A stretch of DNA of 64,000 nucleotides from Acidobacteriota bacterium. GTDB taxonomy: Bacteria > Acidobacteriota > Terriglobia > UBA7540. Position 1 is the first letter of the stretch, and each line of letters begins with the position of its first letter. Both the position numbers and the translations under genes were made by a program. The notes beneath the pieces were generated by a model that saw nothing but the letters and a program-made list of their open reading frames with translations, had not been told where the DNA came from and ran no database searches. Shown in pieces: positions 1 through 7,912 of the stretch. The stretch is taken from positions 62,001 through 126,000 of the forward strand of contig JAKCCV010000005.1 of assembly GCA_021838785.1 (NCBI GenBank), read 5' to 3'.

Positions 1-1234
1 TGACGGCCAAGAGCGCGCGCTCCGCCAGCGCGCCGTGGCCAATTTCCCGGCGGCCCGGCCCGCGCAGAAATGCCACCTCGCCGACGCTGAAGGGAGGGAA
101 GTTGTAATGCAGCATGAAGCGCTTGAAGGATTCGCCCTCCAGCACGTCCAGCCGTTGCATGTCTTCGGCGGTTCCCAGGGTCGCCGTGACGAGCGATTGG
201 GTTTCGCCGCGCGTAAACAGCGCCGAGCCGTGGGTGCGCGGCAACAGCCCGACCTCGCACTGAATGGGCCGCACTTGATCGAAGGCGCGCCGGTCGGGCC
301 GCTGCCGCTTCAGCAGCACGCCTTCCCGGAACAACCTCTCGTACACGAGATCGAAGGCGCCGCCCACCGCGCGTTGCTTCTCTTCGTCGTCCTCGGGATA
401 CCTCTGGAGCAGGGCTTCACGAATCTCCGCCACTCGGTGTTCACTCTCCAGCTTCGAGCGTTGGGAAGTGTCCATGGCCTCCAGAAGCTCGGCTTCCACC
501 TTGCTTCGCACTTCCTGGAGCAGCGCGGGGTCGTGAGCCGGCGGGGTCACGTCGCGCTTGCGCAGGCCGAGGCGTTGGAACAGCTCTTTTTCCGCCGTCA
601 CAATCTTGCGGATTTCGCCGTGAGCGTATTGGATGGCGTCAATGACCGTCTCCTCGGAAACTTCGCTCGCTCCGGCTTCCACCATCATGATGGCGTCTTC
701 GCTGCCCGCCACCACCATGTTGAGCAAGCTCGACTTGGCTTCGGCGTAGGTGGGATTGGTCACAAAGCGACCGTTGACCAACCCGACGCGCACGGCGCCG
801 ACGGGCGTGGGAAAAGGAATGTCCGAAAGGTAAAGCGCCGCCGCGCCCGCCACCACGCCCAAAATATCCGGGTTGTTCTCCGTGTCGGCGGAAAGGACCA
901 TGGCGATCACTTGCGTTTCATCGCGAAATCCTTCCGGAAACATCGGCCGGATGGGCCGGTCAATCAGGCGGCTGGTGAGAATCTCTTTTTCGGTGGGTCG
1001 CCCTTCCCGCTTGAAAAATCCTCCCGGAATCTTTCCCGCCGCGTAGGTGTATTCGCGGTAATCCACGGTGAGGGGAAAAAAGTCAATGCCTTCGCGTGGG
1101 CTGGTGGAGCAGGCCGTCGCCAGAACCACCGTGTCCGCGTAACGGACGTAGGCCGACCCGTTGGCTTGTTTGGCCAGCCGACCCACCTCCAGGGTGAGCG
1201 TGGATTGTCCCAAAGGAATACTGATTTGCTCCAT
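1..1234 (-). CDS. pnp: Polyribonucleotide nucleotidyltransferase (PNPase), N-terminal part, cut by window edge
   Basis: Phosphorolytic 3'-5' exoribonuclease of RNA turnover, a trimeric core of the degradosome. The minus-strand reading frame is open from the ATG at 1234 to base 1 (411 codons; the family is about 700 residues), so the C-terminal KH and S1 domains lie outside the window. The start MEQISIPLGQSTLTLEVGRL, followed by YVRYADTVVLATA and LIDRPIRPMFPEGF, is the typical first RNase PH-like domain. It sits directly downstream of rpsO, the conserved bacterial rpsO-pnp order, with a terminator in between. The nearby ATG at 1245 is in another frame. The long plus-strand frame over this region is a shadow. 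Confidence 0.95.
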   Translation of the reverse strand, partial: MEQISIPLGQSTLTLEVGRLAKQANGSAYVRYADTVVLATACSTSPREGIDFFPLTVDYREYTYAAGKIPGGFFKREGRPTEKEILTSRLIDRPIRPMFPEGFRDETQVIAMVLSADTENNPDILGVVAGAAALYLSDIPFPTPVGAVRVGLVNGRFVTNPTYAEAKSSLLNMVVAGSEDAIMMVEAGASEVSEETVIDAIQYAHGEIRKIVTAEKELFQRLGLRKRDVTPPAHDPALLQEVRSKVEAELLEAMDTSQRSKLESEHRVAEIREALLQRYPEDDEEKQRAVGGAFDLVYERLFREGVLLKRQRPDRRAFDQVRPIQCEVGLLPRTHGSALFTRGETQSLVTATLGTAEDMQRLDVLEGESFKRFMLHYNFPPFSVGEVAFLRGPGRREIGHGALAERALLAV

Positions 1235-1372
1235 CGTAATCTCATGCCTCCATTTTCTCGGCCCTCGGCCGATTCCGGGTCGCTCGCGGTTTCGCGTCCC
1301 CGTCCCTGCCTTTCACGCAAGGCGCGCGGTTGGTTTCGGGATGCTCCGGCGCCGCCGCGCCGCGGCGTAAAC

Positions 1373-1402
1373 AAAAAACGGCCTGCCCTCGTAGGCAGAC
1401 CG
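1373..1402 (-). terminator. Rho-independent terminator after rpsO
   Basis: Read on the minus strand, a 9-bp stem (CGGTCTGCC / GGCAGGCCG, one G-U pair) with a 6-base loop is followed directly by TTTTTT at 1378-1373. It lies 60 bases after the rpsO stop and about 140 bases before pnp. It probably ends most rpsO messages while allowing some read-through into pnp, as is known for this operon elsewhere. Confidence 0.8.
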
Positions 1403-1461
1403 TGCCCCACCGATGCCCAACTTTTCGCGGAAGAATTCCCTGCGTCCCTGCAATCACTCGG

Positions 1462-1731
1462 TTATTTGCGAATGCCCAATCGTTCGATCAGCTTTTGGTA
1501 TCGCTCCGCATCATGGCGGCGGAGATATTCCAGCAGCCGCTTTCTTTTGCCCACCATCGCCAGCAGGCCGCGGCGCGACGCATGGTCCTTCCGGTGGCTC
1601 CGGAAATGCTCCGTCAAATAGGCGATACGCTCGCTTAAAAGCGCGATCTGGACTTCCGGCGAACCGGTGTCCTTGGGATGGATCCGATAGCGCTCCATCA
1701 ATCCTGTTTTCGACTCACGAGCCAGTGGCAT
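1462..1731 (-). CDS. rpsO: 30S ribosomal protein S15
   Basis: Primary 16S rRNA-binding protein of the 30S platform, 89 residues, the usual length. The family hallmarks are visible: [15 protein letters not shown], then [19 protein letters not shown] and the basic end [21 protein letters not shown] purine-rich AGGAGCGA stretch precedes the ATG at 1731. It is transcribed away from the CpsB-like gene, with its own promoter at 1776-1805, and is followed by a terminator and pnp. Confidence 0.97.
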   Translation of the reverse strand: MPLARESKTGLMERYRIHPKDTGSPEVQIALLSERIAYLTEHFRSHRKDHASRRGLLAMVGKRKRLLEYLRRHDAERYQKLIERLGIRK

Positions 1732-1775
1732 TCGCTCCTGCTCCTGTTGATCTCTTCACCTGTAATTTCGCTTTC

Positions 1776-1805
1776 AGTGTAGCATGATTTGCCGGCGGGC
1801 GGCAA
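1776..1805 (-). promoter_or_regulatory. Probable sigma70 promoter of rpsO
   Basis: On the minus strand TTGCCG (1805-1800) and TACACT (1781-1776) are separated by 18 bases, about 45 bases upstream of the rpsO start. The hexamers match consensus at four positions each, so the call is moderate. Confidence 0.5.
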
Positions 1806-1891
1806 ACGAAAGCCTCCGAAAACCGCAACCCCGGCGTGCGACCGGGCGAAGCGCCCGACTTCCGAGGCTGAAACCCGGAGAAACGGGAAAC

Positions 1892-1921
1892 TTGACGGAA
1901 CCTCCCCGCGCACGTTGTAAT
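1892..1921 (+). promoter_or_regulatory. Probable sigma70 promoter of the CpsB-like gene
   Basis: TTGACG (1892-1897) and TGTAAT (1916-1921) are 18 bases apart and each differs from consensus at one position. The expected start near 1929 gives a leader of about 85 bases before the ATG at 2013. Confidence 0.55.
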
Positions 1922-2012
1922 GGCGAATTCGGCAGCGGCCATGAAGCTGGAAAGGACCCCGACCGCGCCAACGGCGCGCCAGGCGCTTGGTCCGGTTCAT
2001 CGAGGAATCAGG

Positions 2013-2795
2013 ATGATTGATCTCCACTGTCACCCCTTGCCCGGCGTGGACGACGGCGCCAAGACGCTGGAAGTGGCCGTCGCCATGTGTCGCATGGCAG
2101 CGGCGGATGGGATTACCCACCTGGTCGCCACGCCGCACTCGAACTACAAGTATCATTATGACCGCGAGGCCAATCTGGCCAAGTTGAAAGAGCTCCAGGA
2201 GGCGGCGGGTTCGGAAATCAAGTTGCTCCTCGGATGCGACTTCAATCTGTCGTTTGATAACCTTCAGCGGCTCCCGGAAAAAGGCCGCGATTATACGGTG
2301 AATGGAACCACGTACCTCTTGGTGGAGTTTGCGGAATTTTTTGTTCCCGAACAAATGACCAACGTCCTTTATGAGATTGAAGTTTCCGGCCTAACACCCA
2401 TTTTGACCCATCCGGAGCGCAACCCCGTCTTCCAACGCAAGCCGGAGCTGCTGGCCGAGTGGGTGGGCCGAGGCTATTTGGCGCAAGTGACCGCGAAATC
2501 CATGACCGGAGGGTTCGGCTCCAAGGCGCTGCGGCTCGCCGAGCAATGGCTGAGGCAGAATTTGATTCATTTTTTCGCCACCGACGCCCACGACCTGAAT
2601 TACCGCCCGCCCATCCTTTCCGAGTGCTACCAAAAGGTCGCCGAGCTTCGAGGAAAGGGAACGGCCGACTTGCTTCTTTGCCACAATCCGCTGGCCGTTA
2701 TCGAAGGGAAACCCTTGCCGCCCGGCCTTCAGCCCGACGAGCCGCCGCCCACCCCGAAGAAAAGTTGGTTTTCGTTCTTGCGACGCCGGCCTTAG
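2013..2795 (+). CDS. CpsB/YwqE-type tyrosine-protein phosphatase (PHP superfamily)
   Basis: Predicted manganese-dependent phosphotyrosine phosphatase of the CpsB/CapC/YwqE family, which dephosphorylates bacterial tyrosine kinases that control exopolysaccharide export. The first residues MIDLHCHPLPGVDDGAK hold the PHP metal site (HxH), followed by VATPH near residue 45, LTHPERNP in the middle and FATDAHD near residue 190, all metal ligands of this fold. The 261-residue length fits. The ATG at 2013 was chosen over the in-frame ATG at 1920 because it has a GAGGAATCAGG ribosome site and family alignment begins here. A proline-rich, basic C-terminal tail ends the protein. The role in polysaccharide control is inferred; only a GT2 gene lies nearby. 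Confidence 0.88.
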   Translation: MIDLHCHPLPGVDDGAKTLEVAVAMCRMAAADGITHLVATPHSNYKYHYDREANLAKLKELQEAAGSEIKLLLGCDFNLSFDNLQRLPEKGRDYTVNGTTYLLVEFAEFFVPEQMTNVLYEIEVSGLTPILTHPERNPVFQRKPELLAEWVGRGYLAQVTAKSMTGGFGSKALRLAEQWLRQNLIHFFATDAHDLNYRPPILSECYQKVAELRGKGTADLLLCHNPLAVIEGKPLPPGLQPDEPPPTPKKSWFSFLRRRP

Positions 2796-2944
2796 CCGGA
2801 CGAGCGCGAAGCGCCGGCGCTAAGCGGCAAATCATCAGCCAAATTCGGCGGCGACCCTCGGATAAGAAATTCCGACTTGTCCGTAAGCTGCGCTCGGAAT
2901 GCAAGGCTGCTCCATCCGGCCGCAGCGGGATTACAATTGAGGGA

Positions 2945-3247
2945 ATGTTCGCCCGCAAAATCCGAGTCGAAGTAGTGCAAGGCGAGGCCGGTCGGTTGTG
3001 TCCGCTCACGTGGCTTGACAGCTACGCCATGCGGAGCTTCACCGGGCGCTCGGCTTTTGATGAAACGCTGCCGGCGGCCAACGGCCTGCTTGAGGTGAGC
3101 TTCCGCGTGGACCTGGAAGCGCTGCGCGCGGATATGGAAGATTGGATGAGCCGCAAGTTTGGTGGCGGAGCGCCGGTTCGCTTGCGGCTCACGGAGCTGC
3201 CGGCGTCCTGGTCCAATAACAGCGGCCCAGCGTCCAAAGAATCTTGA
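2945..3247 (+). CDS. Small hypothetical protein (100 aa)
   Basis: Not recognised. A short frame starting MFARKIRVEVVQGEAGRLCP, with an acidic middle and a Ser/Lys-rich end. GAGGGA lies immediately before the ATG, too close for a normal ribosome site. The last 59 bases overlap the 3' end of the convergent glycosyltransferase gene at 3189. A TACAAT hexamer only about 10 bases upstream of the ATG would make the message almost leaderless. The composition looks like a real protein, but this is uncertain. Confidence 0.4.
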   Translation: MFARKIRVEVVQGEAGRLCPLTWLDSYAMRSFTGRSAFDETLPAANGLLEVSFRVDLEALRADMEDWMSRKFGGGAPVRLRLTELPASWSNNSGPASKES

Positions 3248-3920
3248 TTCCGGCGCGAAGGCTGCCCACGAGCGTGCCGGAAATCTTGGAGCGACCGGCG
3301 CGGCGGCGCCGATAACTGACGGGGATTTCGCCCACCTTCAAGCCCAACTTGGCGGCGCGGGCTTGCATTTCGATAGTCCAGCCGAAGGTCGGATCGCGCA
3401 ATTGCAAGCGCGCCAGGGCGTCGCGGCGCACCACCCGCAGCGGGCCTAAATCCGAAAAACGCACGCCCCACAGTAGGCGAATCAGGCGCGTGCTGAGCCA
3501 GTTTCCAAAGCGTTGAAGCGGCGTAAGCGAGCCGGGCTCCGACCGTCCCAGGGTGCGTGAGCCTATCAACAAATCGAAAGACCCCGCTTCAAACTCCTGA
3601 AGCAGCTTCTTTAAGTCGGCGGGATCGTCGGATAAATCGGCGTCCATGAAGGCGACAGCGGTCGTCTCGCCGGGAAGCGCCGCAAGCCCGGCCTGACAGG
3701 CGCGACCGTAACCGCGGCGCGGCTCCCGAATGACCGTGGCGCCCGCCGCGCTAGCCACCTCAGCCGTTCGATCCGTGCTCCCATTATCCACCACGAGAAT
3801 CACCTCAAACAGGCCGGCAGGAATCTGCGGCAAGAGCGTTCCGAGGCTTTCAGCCTCATTCAGGGCCGGAATAATTAGCGCAAAGCGATGGCGAGGCGAA
3901 AAAGGCACCATGACAGCCAT
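3189..3920 (-). CDS. Family 2 glycosyltransferase (dolichyl-phosphate mannose synthase-like)
   Basis: Predicted to transfer a nucleotide-activated sugar to a lipid or polysaccharide acceptor at the membrane. ALIIPALNEAESL at the start and VDNGSTDRTAEVA are the GT-A nucleotide-binding segments, and FMDADLSDDP holds the DxD metal motif. No long C-terminal membrane helices are seen, so it is a soluble, DPM1-like form of about 243 residues. The start is uncertain: ATG at 3920 or 3911, with no good ribosome site at either; further upstream the frame runs through a dispersed repeat (3961-4010) and is unlikely to be coding. Confidence 0.85.
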   Translation of the reverse strand: MAVMVPFSPRHRFALIIPALNEAESLGTLLPQIPAGLFEVILVVDNGSTDRTAEVASAAGATVIREPRRGYGRACQAGLAALPGETTAVAFMDADLSDDPADLKKLLQEFEAGSFDLLIGSRTLGRSEPGSLTPLQRFGNWLSTRLIRLLWGVRFSDLGPLRVVRRDALARLQLRDPTFGWTIEMQARAAKLGLKVGEIPVSYRRRRAGRSKISGTLVGSLRAGIKILWTLGRCYWTRTPAAP

Positions 3921-3960
3921 TTGAGTGTGGCGCGTGGAACGCTCTTTTGCAATGCCCGAT

Positions 3961-4010
3961 GCGGCACCGGCGTCCCGCTCGTGCGGCAACACGGGGGAGG
4001 GCCGTGCCCC
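3961..4010 (-). repeat. Dispersed 52-bp palindromic repeat, copy 1 (degenerate)
   Basis: Degenerate member of the family best seen at 36160-36211: GCGGCAC at one end, GTGCCCC at the other, with the core GGCGTCCCGCTCGTGC. It lies just upstream of the glycosyltransferase start. Confidence 0.6.
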
Positions 4011-4161
4011 CGTCGCCCAACGAAGGTGCGGCCCAGCGGCTTCGGCTTGCTGAAACCGAAAGTTGCGCGGGCAGGGGAAATAGGTGAATAGCCTCCTAAA
4101 AGCCTGATAAAATAGGCCGTTCCCGTCAAGCCGACTGATTCGCCAGGCGAGGGAGGATTGC

Positions 4162-4992
4162 ATGAAGGTTGCAGCCGTTCAGATGGACGTAAAGATCCTC
4201 GATACCGAGCGAAATCTTTCCACCATTCTGTCCCGGTTTAAGGAGGCGGCGCAGGCTGGGGCGCGGTTGGTGGTGTTTCCGGAATGCGCGTTGACGGGAT
4301 ACTGTTTCATTAGCCGCTCGGAAGCCTTGGAAGCCGCCGAGACGGTTCCCGGCCCGGCGACGGAAAAGATTCGCGCCTTGGCGAAAAAAGTAGGCGCCAC
4401 GGCCATCGTGGGAATGCTGGAGCGCATGGGAGACCAGCTTTATAACGCCGCCGCCGTCATCACGCCGGAAGGAACGCTGGGCACGCATCGCAAGGTGCAC
4501 TTGCTTCATCTGGGCGTGGATCGCTTCGACGACCCCGGCGACACGCCCTTTCCGGTGTTCGAGACGCCTTACGCGAAGGTGGGCATCAACATCTGCTTCG
4601 ATTGCAGCTTTCCGGAGTCGGGCCGGGTGGTCAAGCTGAAGCACGCGCAAGTGCTGGCTATTCCGACCAACTGGCCGGTCGGCTCGGATTCCTGGCAGCA
4701 CACGCCCATCGTGCGCGCCACCGAAAACCATCTCTATGTGGTGGCGGCGGATCGCGTCGGCGAGGAGCGCGGCTTTCGCTTCGTCGGCCATTCTCAGATT
4801 GTCCACTTTACGGGCGAGGTTTTGGCCGAGGCCGGAGAAACCGAGGAAACCATCCTCTACGGGGAAATTGATCCGATAGCCGCTGACGACAATCGGGTGG
4901 TCCGCGTTGCCGGCGAGTACGAGTTTGACCGGCTTGCCGCGCGCCGCCCCGAAATGTACGGCGAAATCACCAAGCGTTCCCGCCGAGGTTGA
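4162..4992 (+). CDS. Carbon-nitrogen hydrolase (nitrilase superfamily)
   Basis: Predicted amidase or nitrilase hydrolysing a non-peptide C-N bond in the cytoplasm. The catalytic triad can be placed: E41 in FPECALTGY, K111 in THRKVHLLH and C145 in NICFDCSFPE. The 276-residue length is typical. The substrate cannot be told; similar proteins include omega-amidases, carbamoylputrescine amidases and Nit-like repair enzymes. The start ATG at 4162 has GAGGGAGGATTGC just upstream. The gene stands alone, convergent with the SDR gene that follows. Confidence 0.9.
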   Translation: MKVAAVQMDVKILDTERNLSTILSRFKEAAQAGARLVVFPECALTGYCFISRSEALEAAETVPGPATEKIRALAKKVGATAIVGMLERMGDQLYNAAAVITPEGTLGTHRKVHLLHLGVDRFDDPGDTPFPVFETPYAKVGINICFDCSFPESGRVVKLKHAQVLAIPTNWPVGSDSWQHTPIVRATENHLYVVAADRVGEERGFRFVGHSQIVHFTGEVLAEAGETEETILYGEIDPIAADDNRVVRVAGEYEFDRLAARRPEMYGEITKRSRRG

Positions 4993-5061
4993 GCGTCAAC
5001 ACCGGCTCGGTAAGCCCCGCATGGAGCGCGGCGTCAGTTCAAAGTCCATTTGAAGGATGGG

Positions 5062-5862
5062 TCACAGTCGGCGCAAATGGAATCCGCCATCCACGTTAAT
5101 AACTTCACCGGTTGAGAAAGCGAACGTGTCCTGGGCGATACATACCACGGCGCGGCCCACGTCCTCCGGGGTGCCCCAGCGTCGAATCGGAGTGATCCCC
5201 TGGGCGATGAGGCGATCGTATTTGTCCTCTACGGGAGCTGTCATCTCCGTCTTGATAATGCCGGGCCGAAGCTCATAAACGTGAATCCCGAATTCAGCCA
5301 GCCGCGCGGCAAACAGCCGCGTGACCATGGAAAGTCCCGCCTTGCTGACGCAGTAATCGCCCCGATCGAGACTGGCCGTCTCAGCGGAAATGGAAGAGAT
5401 GTTAATCACCTTCGGTCGGGCGCGCTCGGGAGGAAGTTCGTCCAGCCTGGCAAGCCATAGATTGGCGGTCGCTTGAGTGAGGAAAAATGGGGCTTTGAGG
5501 TTGATGGCCATCAGGCGGTCAAAGCTTTCTTCCGTGGCCTGGAGCAAATCCATTCGGGCGGCGGGCGCGACCCCGGCATTATTGACCAGCAAATCGAGCC
5601 AGCCACCTTCGCGCATGACGAAACTCAGCAGCCGTTCCCGCTCCTCGGCGCGGGCGATATCCGCTTGATAGAGCAGGCAGGGCGCGTCTGAACCCCGGGG
5701 CCGCGCCGCCTCGCACAATCGGAGGCATTCCTCCGCCGCTTCGCGGTGGGCCACGTAGTTGACCACGACGCCGAAGCCGGCGCGCGCCAGCGCCAGAGCG
5801 ATGCCGCGCCCAATGCCGCGCGAGCCTCCGGTGATTACCGCCAACTTCGCTTGCGGGACCAT
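5062..5862 (-). CDS. Short-chain dehydrogenase/reductase (3-oxoacyl-ACP reductase-like)
   Basis: NAD(P)H-dependent oxidoreductase of the classical SDR family, 266 residues. The Rossmann motif TGGSRGIG is at residues 11-18, NNAG at 94-97 and the catalytic S157-Y170-K174 set (SYxxxK as DYCVSK). The C-terminal FSTGEVINVDGG is the usual FabG-like dimer segment. No fatty-acid genes are adjacent, so the true substrate is open. It is convergent with the preceding hydrolase and divergent from the glycine-zipper gene. Confidence 0.88.
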   Translation of the reverse strand: MVPQAKLAVITGGSRGIGRGIALALARAGFGVVVNYVAHREAAEECLRLCEAARPRGSDAPCLLYQADIARAEERERLLSFVMREGGWLDLLVNNAGVAPAARMDLLQATEESFDRLMAINLKAPFFLTQATANLWLARLDELPPERARPKVINISSISAETASLDRGDYCVSKAGLSMVTRLFAARLAEFGIHVYELRPGIIKTEMTAPVEDKYDRLIAQGITPIRRWGTPEDVGRAVVCIAQDTFAFSTGEVINVDGGFHLRRL

Positions 5863-6018
5863 GCTTTTTGAATATACTGAATTTGGCAGTGCGCCGCAGG
5901 AAATTCCTGCTCGTGCCGCCCAACCCGCGGAGCCCGGCCGGCATCAAGGGAAACTGAGGGAAGCGGGACCTGCCGAGTCTCGGTTGGGGCAAAAAACAAG
6001 GCAGCCACGGAGGTATTT

Positions 6019-6840
6019 ATGAGAAACCATTGGACGCGATGGACGCTGGGCATGGGGTTCGTCCTGGCCCTCGGTTTGCCAGCCGCTTGGGGCGCAACCC
6101 TGCAATTGAAAAATGGGAAAATCATCCAGGGCGAGTACATGGGCGGAACGGCCGCCACGGTCAATTTCATGGTCAATGGGCAGATTCTTTCCTATCCCGT
6201 GTCAGATATCATGCTGATTGACCTGACCCAAGGCAATGCCGGCGTGGCCACGACGACCGCGCCCGCAACCTCGTCCACGACGGCTTCCGCCGCAGCACCG
6301 GCCACGACGACGGCGCCGACCGATACGGTGACGGTTCCCGCCGGAACCGAATTGTTCGTGCAGATGATTGACAGCATTGACACGACCCGCAACAAGGTGG
6401 GCGACAAGTTCCAAGCCAGCTTGGCCCAACCCCTGGTAATCGGCGACCGCATCTTGGTGCCCAAGGATGCGTTGGTTTACGGACAAATCGTGCAGGCGCA
6501 GGCGGCCGGACGCTACATGGGACGATCCGAACTGCAATTGGAGCTGACTGGCATTGAGGTTAACGGCCAGGTGGTGCCCATCAGCACCAGCGATTATGCG
6601 CTGGCGGGCAAATCGCGGGGCAAGCAAACCGCCGAACGGACCGGCATCGGCGCCGGAGCCGGCGCATTGCTGGGAGCGCTCATTGGAGGCGGTAAAGGCG
6701 CCCTCGCCGGAGCGGCCATCGGCGGTGGTGGCGCGACAGCCCTCCAGGTGATGACGCACGGCCAGCAGCTTCGCATTCCGAGCGAGACTGAACTCGAGTT
6801 CAAGATTGCCCAACCGTTCACCGTCCAGCCAACCTCCTAA
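6019..6840 (+). CDS. Exported glycine-zipper protein (paralogue of the lipoprotein at 17250)
   Basis: Probable periplasmic or outer-membrane-associated protein of unknown function, 273 residues. A signal peptide covers about residues 1-25 (LGMGFVLALGLPAAWGA). A short beta-rich segment (LQLKNGKIIQGEYMGG) follows, then a Thr/Ala-rich linker (about 75-105), a beta domain beginning VPAGTELFVQMIDSIDT, and a glycine zipper near 210-245 (GIGAGAGALLGALIGGGKG). The end reads LRIPSETELEFKI. The last three blocks recur in the lipoprotein at 17250-17972. AGGTATTTATG precedes the ATG. Confidence 0.8.
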   Translation: MRNHWTRWTLGMGFVLALGLPAAWGATLQLKNGKIIQGEYMGGTAATVNFMVNGQILSYPVSDIMLIDLTQGNAGVATTTAPATSSTTASAAAPATTTAPTDTVTVPAGTELFVQMIDSIDTTRNKVGDKFQASLAQPLVIGDRILVPKDALVYGQIVQAQAAGRYMGRSELQLELTGIEVNGQVVPISTSDYALAGKSRGKQTAERTGIGAGAGALLGALIGGGKGALAGAAIGGGGATALQVMTHGQQLRIPSETELEFKIAQPFTVQPTS

Positions 6841-6981
6841 GCGGCGCGGGCAGGCCGTCAAACGGGGGCTGGAACTCGGCAAAAAGGGATAAGACTATCC
6901 CACAGGTGCAGTCCACTGGCTGAATAACTGAAGATAGGGATCTGTCACGGGCGCTAGCGACCGCGGCCGCACAGAGGGAGC

Positions 6982-7182
6982 TTATCCGTTCTTGGCAGAC
7001 AGACGGCGCGGAGTTGGCGCCGGCTCGCCGTCGCCTACGGGCAGAGGCAAAGAGGCGCCGCGCAGCCGCTCCGCTCTTTTTTCAAGCGCCAACCAAATGA
7101 GAGCGGAAAAGGGGAAGTAGGCCGAAACCGCGAACGCTAAAACCCAGCTAACGCCGCTGTTCAAAAGATGGAGGGTGTCCAT
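6982..7182 (-). CDS. Small single-pass membrane protein (66 aa)
   Basis: Unrecognised 66-residue protein with one strong membrane helix (about residues 10-33, SGVSWVLAFAVSAYFPFSAL) followed by a basic stretch (EKRAERLRG), predicting a cytoplasmic C-terminus. GGGGAGA lies seven bases before the ATG. The ribosome site and the coherent membrane segment make a real gene likely. It is 384 bases downstream of the symporter-associated small gene and may be transcribed separately. Confidence 0.5.
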   Translation of the reverse strand: MDTLHLLNSGVSWVLAFAVSAYFPFSALIWLALEKRAERLRGASLPLPVGDGEPAPTPRRLSAKNG

Positions 7183-7566
7183 TGAATCTCCCCGGCTGCG
7201 CTTTTCCTTAACGCGCGCCCACGCCTGCTCGAAAGCGCTTCGTCACCCAGCATTGAAACCCCGCCAGAATGGGCTCGCAATGGTACGAAAGTACTACAAG
7301 CCATTTCCAAACGCGGCTCCATAGGGGCTTTGAAGTAGTTATTTATTGTGAAGGAGAACCGCGAGCATGCGCTGCGTCAGCCGTAGCCACGCCGCTGGTT
7401 TGTGTGGCACTGGCGTCCCGCCCGTGCAGGAACACGACCAAGATGGCCGTGCCACCGTCGCCCAACCCACCCGCGACGGGCACCACGCCGTCGCGGCCAC
7501 CAAGGCCGCTAGCATGGCAAGCAACTTATTTGAGCATCACGGCAGCGCGCGCCCAATCCTTGAGCC
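7183..7566. other. Intergenic stretch with one repeat copy
   Basis: No gene is supported here apart from the 52-bp repeat at 7404-7455. An ATG at 7367 preceded by AAGGAG opens a frame, but that frame runs straight through the repeat and is not accepted. Confidence 0.5.
7404..7455 (-). repeat. Dispersed 52-bp palindromic repeat, copy 2
   Basis: Starts GTGGCAC and ends GTGCCAC (7-bp inverted ends) with the same two inner hairpins as the copies at 17027 and 36160, in the opposite orientation to those. Good match along its whole length. Confidence 0.85.
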
Positions 7567-7860
7567 TCACCGGTTCTTCTTCGGAAAGTGTTTCAAGGTG
7601 AAGACCAAGCCCATGATGACAAGAAGAATTCCCCACCAAACCGGGGGGTGAAGGTTCGCCAGCACGGTATGCGGCGGATGCGACCACTCCCTGATCCCTT
7701 CGATGAAGATCAAGATGCCGTAAACCAGAAGTAGCATCCCCACAAAGAACCATACGGGAATCATGTGGTGACGCTCTAGCTCGGCATCGGGCGCGTCGCT
7801 TGGGTTGCTCTTTGTGGAAGCTGGATTGGTTCGCTCGTCAGGCTTTCCCTCGGCCATCAT
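7567..7860 (-). CDS. Small two-helix membrane protein next to the SSS symporter
   Basis: 97 residues: a polar N-terminus of about 30 residues, then two predicted membrane helices (PVWFFVGMLLLVYGILIFI and PVWWGILLVIMGLVFTL) and a basic tail FPKKNR. AAGGAG precedes the ATG. It starts 52 bases after the symporter stop and is probably the last gene of the ribulose operon. Function unknown; an accessory subunit of the transporter is possible from position alone. Confidence 0.7.
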   Translation of the reverse strand: MMAEGKPDERTNPASTKSNPSDAPDAELERHHMIPVWFFVGMLLLVYGILIFIEGIREWSHPPHTVLANLHPPVWWGILLVIMGLVFTLKHFPKKNR

Positions 7861-7912
7861 CTTCTCCTTGTTTGTCGGAATAGGTCTTGCCCCTGCCTCT
7901 CGGCGTCACGGC

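Noticed and set aside
35-1621. 528-codon plus-strand frame
   Set aside because: It is the antisense of pnp and rpsO, both unmistakable on the minus strand.
7367-7651. Plus-strand frame with AAGGAG before its ATG
   Set aside because: It runs through the 52-bp dispersed repeat and into the antisense of the small membrane protein gene.
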